A stretch of DNA of 8,515 bases from JAQBZY01 sp038117205 (GTDB taxonomy: Bacteria; Pseudomonadota; Alphaproteobacteria; Rhodospirillales; Casp-alpha2), in contig JAYOFL010000087.1 of the NCBI GenBank assembly GCA_038117205.1, positions 1 to 8,515 on the forward strand. The letters are read 5' to 3'. Both the position numbers and the translations under genes were made by a program. How positions within the stretch are numbered: the first letter of the stretch is position 1; each line of letters opens with the position of its first letter. Below the pieces are notes generated by a model. It saw only the letters and a program-made list of their open reading frames with translations, was not told the DNA's origin and ran no database searches. Positions 6,639 to 8,515 of this stretch are shown here, one piece after another.

Positions 6639-7222
6639 GCGTCGATATCCTCGGCTCCGACCTGCTCGACGTCGCCCTGCTCCTCTTCATGGGCATCACC
6701 GGCGTCGCCGTGGCACGGCTCCGCAACCTGTTCGCGGTCGTCATGCTGACCGGCATCTATTCGCTGCTCGGCGCGACGTTGTACGTGGTGCTCGACGCCG
6801 TCGACGTGGCGTTCACCGAGGCCGCCGTCGGCGCCGGCATCTCGACGGTCCTTATGCTCGGCACCCTGGCGCTCACGTCGAGCCGCGAGAAGGCGACGCC
6901 GACGCGTAAGGCTTGGTTCGCGGGCCTGCTGTCCGTCGCCATCGGTGCGGTGCTGATCTACGGCACCACCGACATGCCGCTCTACGGCGATCCGAACGCG
7001 CCGATCAACCATCACGTGGCGCCACGTTATCTGCAGGACTCGATGGACGAGATCGGCCTGCCCAACGTCGTCACGTCGGTGCTGGCCAGCTACCGCGGCT
7101 ACGATACACTCGGCGAGACCTTCGTGATCTTCACCGCCGCCGCCGGCGTGCTGGTGCTGATCGGCCGGCCGCGCCGCCGCCAGAATAAGGGCGAAAGGAA
7201 GGACGGGGAGGCCTCGTCATGA
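6635..7222 (+). CDS. MrpA C-terminal-type subunit (MbhD+MbhE fusion)
   Basis: This 195-residue membrane protein corresponds to only the C-terminal end of classic MrpA. Residues 8-82 form a DUF4040/MbhD domain with the characteristic LRNLFAVVMLTGIYSLLGA (29-47) and DVAFTEAAVGAGIST (57-71), including Glu62. Residues 93-178 form an MbhE-type domain with NVVTSVLASYRGYDTLGE (144-161) and a last helix (162-177). Archaeal membrane-bound hydrogenases carry these as two proteins, MbhD and MbhE; here they are one. The large proton-conducting N-terminal half of MrpA is absent from the visible operon. The GTG start overlaps the mnhG stop by four bases (GTGA), and the stop overlaps mnhB as ATGA. Automatic annotation may label it subunit B or DUF4040 protein. 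Confidence 0.85.
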   Translation: MSVDILGSDLLDVALLLFMGITGVAVARLRNLFAVVMLTGIYSLLGATLYVVLDAVDVAFTEAAVGAGISTVLMLGTLALTSSREKATPTRKAWFAGLLSVAIGAVLIYGTTDMPLYGDPNAPINHHVAPRYLQDSMDEIGLPNVVTSVLASYRGYDTLGETFVIFTAAAGVLVLIGRPRRRQNKGERKDGEASS

Positions 7223-7668
7223 TGCATCGCAAGATCATCCTCCGCGTCGTCTCCAAGCTCCTGATCCCGTACATCCTGCTGTTCGGCCTCTATGTTCAGT
7301 GGCACGGCGACTTCGGCCCGGGCGGCGGCTTCCAGGCCGGCGTCATCTTCGCGTCCGCCTTCATCTTGTACGGCATCCTGTTCGGCGTCGGCACGTTGCG
7401 CCGCGTGCTGCCATCCTGGCTGACGCGGCTCTGCCTGTGTCTCGGGGTTCTGCTGTACGCCGGTGTCGGCGTCGTCGCCATGCTGCTCGGCGGTCAATAC
7501 CTCGACTACGACATGCTGGCGCACGACCCGACGCACGGCCAGCACCTCGGTATCCTTCTGGTGGAAGCCGGCGTCGGCCTGACCGTTTTCGCCGCCATGG
7601 TGACGATCTTCTGCGCCTTCGCCGGCCGCGAACGCGTCGCCGAGGTCAAGGCCGGGGGGGACGACTGA
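7219..7668 (+). CDS. mnhB: Mrp/Mnh antiporter subunit B
   Basis: This 149-residue subunit B has four predicted membrane helices (about 12-28, 38-58, 72-91 and 110-134). The signature HGDFGPGGGFQAGVI (29-43), the G-x-x-x-PGGGFQxG motif of MnhB/MbhF, is intact. The ATG overlaps the stop of the MbhD/E gene. In Mrp complexes B packs against the MrpA C-terminal domains, which agrees with the adjacency here. Confidence 0.93.
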   Translation: MMHRKIILRVVSKLLIPYILLFGLYVQWHGDFGPGGGFQAGVIFASAFILYGILFGVGTLRRVLPSWLTRLCLCLGVLLYAGVGVVAMLLGGQYLDYDMLAHDPTHGQHLGILLVEAGVGLTVFAAMVTIFCAFAGRERVAEVKAGGDD

Positions 7669-7669
7669 C

Positions 7670-8059
7670 GTGGAAGCCTATTCCTTCCCCGGCCATCTGA
7701 ATTACTGGATCGTCGTCGTCCTGATGATGATCGGTCTCTACATCGTCATGGCGCACGAGAACCTGGTTAAGAAGATCGTCGGCCTCAACGTGTTCCAGGT
7801 CTCTGTGTTCGTGCTCTATATCTCCATGGCCAAGATCAAGGGCGGCACCGCGCCGATCCTGGCCGACAACATTCCGGTCTATTCGAACCCGCTGCCGCAC
7901 GTGCTGATCCTGACCGCGATCGTCGTCGGCGTGGCGACCACCGCGCTCGGCCTCGCGCTGATCGTCCGCATCAAGGAACAGTACGGCACCATCGAGGACG
8001 ACGACATCCGCGACATGGAAGACGCCCTGGAAGACACCATGAAGGACGCAGAGAAGTGA
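7670..8059 (+). CDS. mnhC: Mrp/Mnh antiporter subunit C (NuoK-like)
   Basis: This 129-residue homologue of MrpC, MbhG and complex I NuoK has three membrane helices (about 12-28, 37-55 and 77-100). The segment ENLVKKIVGLNVFQVSVFVLY (30-50) corresponds to the NLIRxxIGLxxxxxAVNL region, and NPLPHVLILTAIVVGVATTAL (73-93) is the family's DPLPQALxLTAIVI block. It starts with GTG one base after the mnhB stop. The tail from about 106 is strongly acidic (11 Asp/Glu against 3 Arg/Lys in the last 24 residues), which is unusual for so small a subunit. Confidence 0.93.
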   Translation: MEAYSFPGHLNYWIVVVLMMIGLYIVMAHENLVKKIVGLNVFQVSVFVLYISMAKIKGGTAPILADNIPVYSNPLPHVLILTAIVVGVATTALGLALIVRIKEQYGTIEDDDIRDMEDALEDTMKDAEK

Positions 8060-8515
8060 TCGTCGTCCAGGAACATCTGCCCGTCCTCACCGTGATCCTG
8101 CCCCTGATGGCGGCGCCGTTCTGCGTGATCTTCCGGCACGCGCTGACGGCCTGGGTCATCGCCGTCGCGGCGTCGCTCGGCACCGCCTATCTGTCGGCCC
8201 GGATGCTGCTCGAGGTCATGGCGAACGGCACCATCGACTACGAGCTCGGCAACTGGGCCGGTCCATGGGGCATCGTTTACCGGGTCGACGAGATCGGCGC
8301 CTTCGTCGTCGTCATCGTCGCCTGCATCGCCGCCGTCGTGCTGCCCTACGCCAAGAAGAGCATTGAGGCAGAGGTGCCGGCGGAGCGCCAATACCTCGTC
8401 TACAGCATGTTCCTGCTCTGCCTCGCCGGCCTGATCGGCATGACCGTCACCGGCGACGCCTTCAACCTGTTCGTGTTCCTGGAAATCTCGTCGCTGTCGA
8501 CCTACGTGCTGATCA
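8056..8515 (+). CDS. mnhD: Mrp/Mnh antiporter subunit D, N-terminal part
   Basis: The first 153 residues of a NuoL/M/N-type subunit, cut by the window edge; full members are about 500 residues. GTG overlaps the mnhC stop by four bases (GTGA), and no other in-frame start fits as well. Helices are visible at about 8-25, 31-49, 79-97 and 115-131. GDAFNLFVFLEISSLSTYVLI (133-153) is the fifth helix, carrying Glu143, which matches the membrane glutamate essential for proton translocation in this family (Glu137 of Bacillus MrpD, Glu144 of NuoM). The later lysines cannot be seen. It is equivalent to MbhH and is the proton-channel subunit of the antiporter. Confidence 0.9.
   Translation, partial: MIVVQEHLPVLTVILPLMAAPFCVIFRHALTAWVIAVAASLGTAYLSARMLLEVMANGTIDYELGNWAGPWGIVYRVDEIGAFVVVIVACIAAVVLPYAKKSIEAEVPAERQYLVYSMFLLCLAGLIGMTVTGDAFNLFVFLEISSLSTYVLI

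Overview
The window is a high-GC chromosomal segment. Long GC-ending codons, a bacterial-type GlnRS and an alphaproteobacterial-looking intergenic palindrome suggest an alphaproteobacterium, perhaps Rhodospirillales-like. That placement is an inference from style and gene content, not a proven assignment.

Left edge (1-286). No convincing protein gene lies here. The minus strand carries the 5' half of a tRNA-Pro(UGG), from the acceptor strand through the anticodon loop. It then breaks into AT-richer, foreign-looking DNA, and a second, degenerate copy of the same tRNA 5' end lies at the very edge of the window. This looks like the scar or border of an element integrated at a tRNA gene; a tRNA intron is a less likely alternative.

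Middle (287-4884). A minus-strand gene encodes an HdrC/HdrB-like iron-sulfur protein with one complete CCG domain and a second that has lost its cysteines. Divergent from it is a 28-residue single-membrane-segment microprotein with its own Shine-Dalgarno sequence and a strong intrinsic terminator. Then come glnS (glutaminyl-tRNA synthetase) and an exported dienelactone-hydrolase-family alpha/beta hydrolase. The hydrolase converges on a DUF192 gene, and the gap between them is filled by a long intergenic palindrome of the dispersed-repeat kind.

Right (4885-8515). An exported DUF192 protein (minus strand) is divergent from a tightly coupled operon for a multisubunit Mrp/Mnh cation/proton antiporter. 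The order is MnhE, MnhF, MnhG, a stand-alone MrpA C-terminal-type protein (MbhD+MbhE domains fused), MnhB, MnhC and MnhD, which runs off the window. Every junction overlaps by 1-4 nt or is separated by a single base, so the subunits are probably made by translational coupling. This order matches the antiporter half of archaeal membrane-bound hydrogenases (MbhA-H) rather than the classic mrpABCDEFG order, and the large N-terminal half of MrpA is absent from the visible part. What follows MnhD, beyond the window, decides whether this is a stand-alone antiporter or the ion-pumping half of a larger redox complex. I see no clear evidence of a wholly new system. The MBH-like operon, the broken tRNA border and the degenerate CCG protein are the points most worth following.
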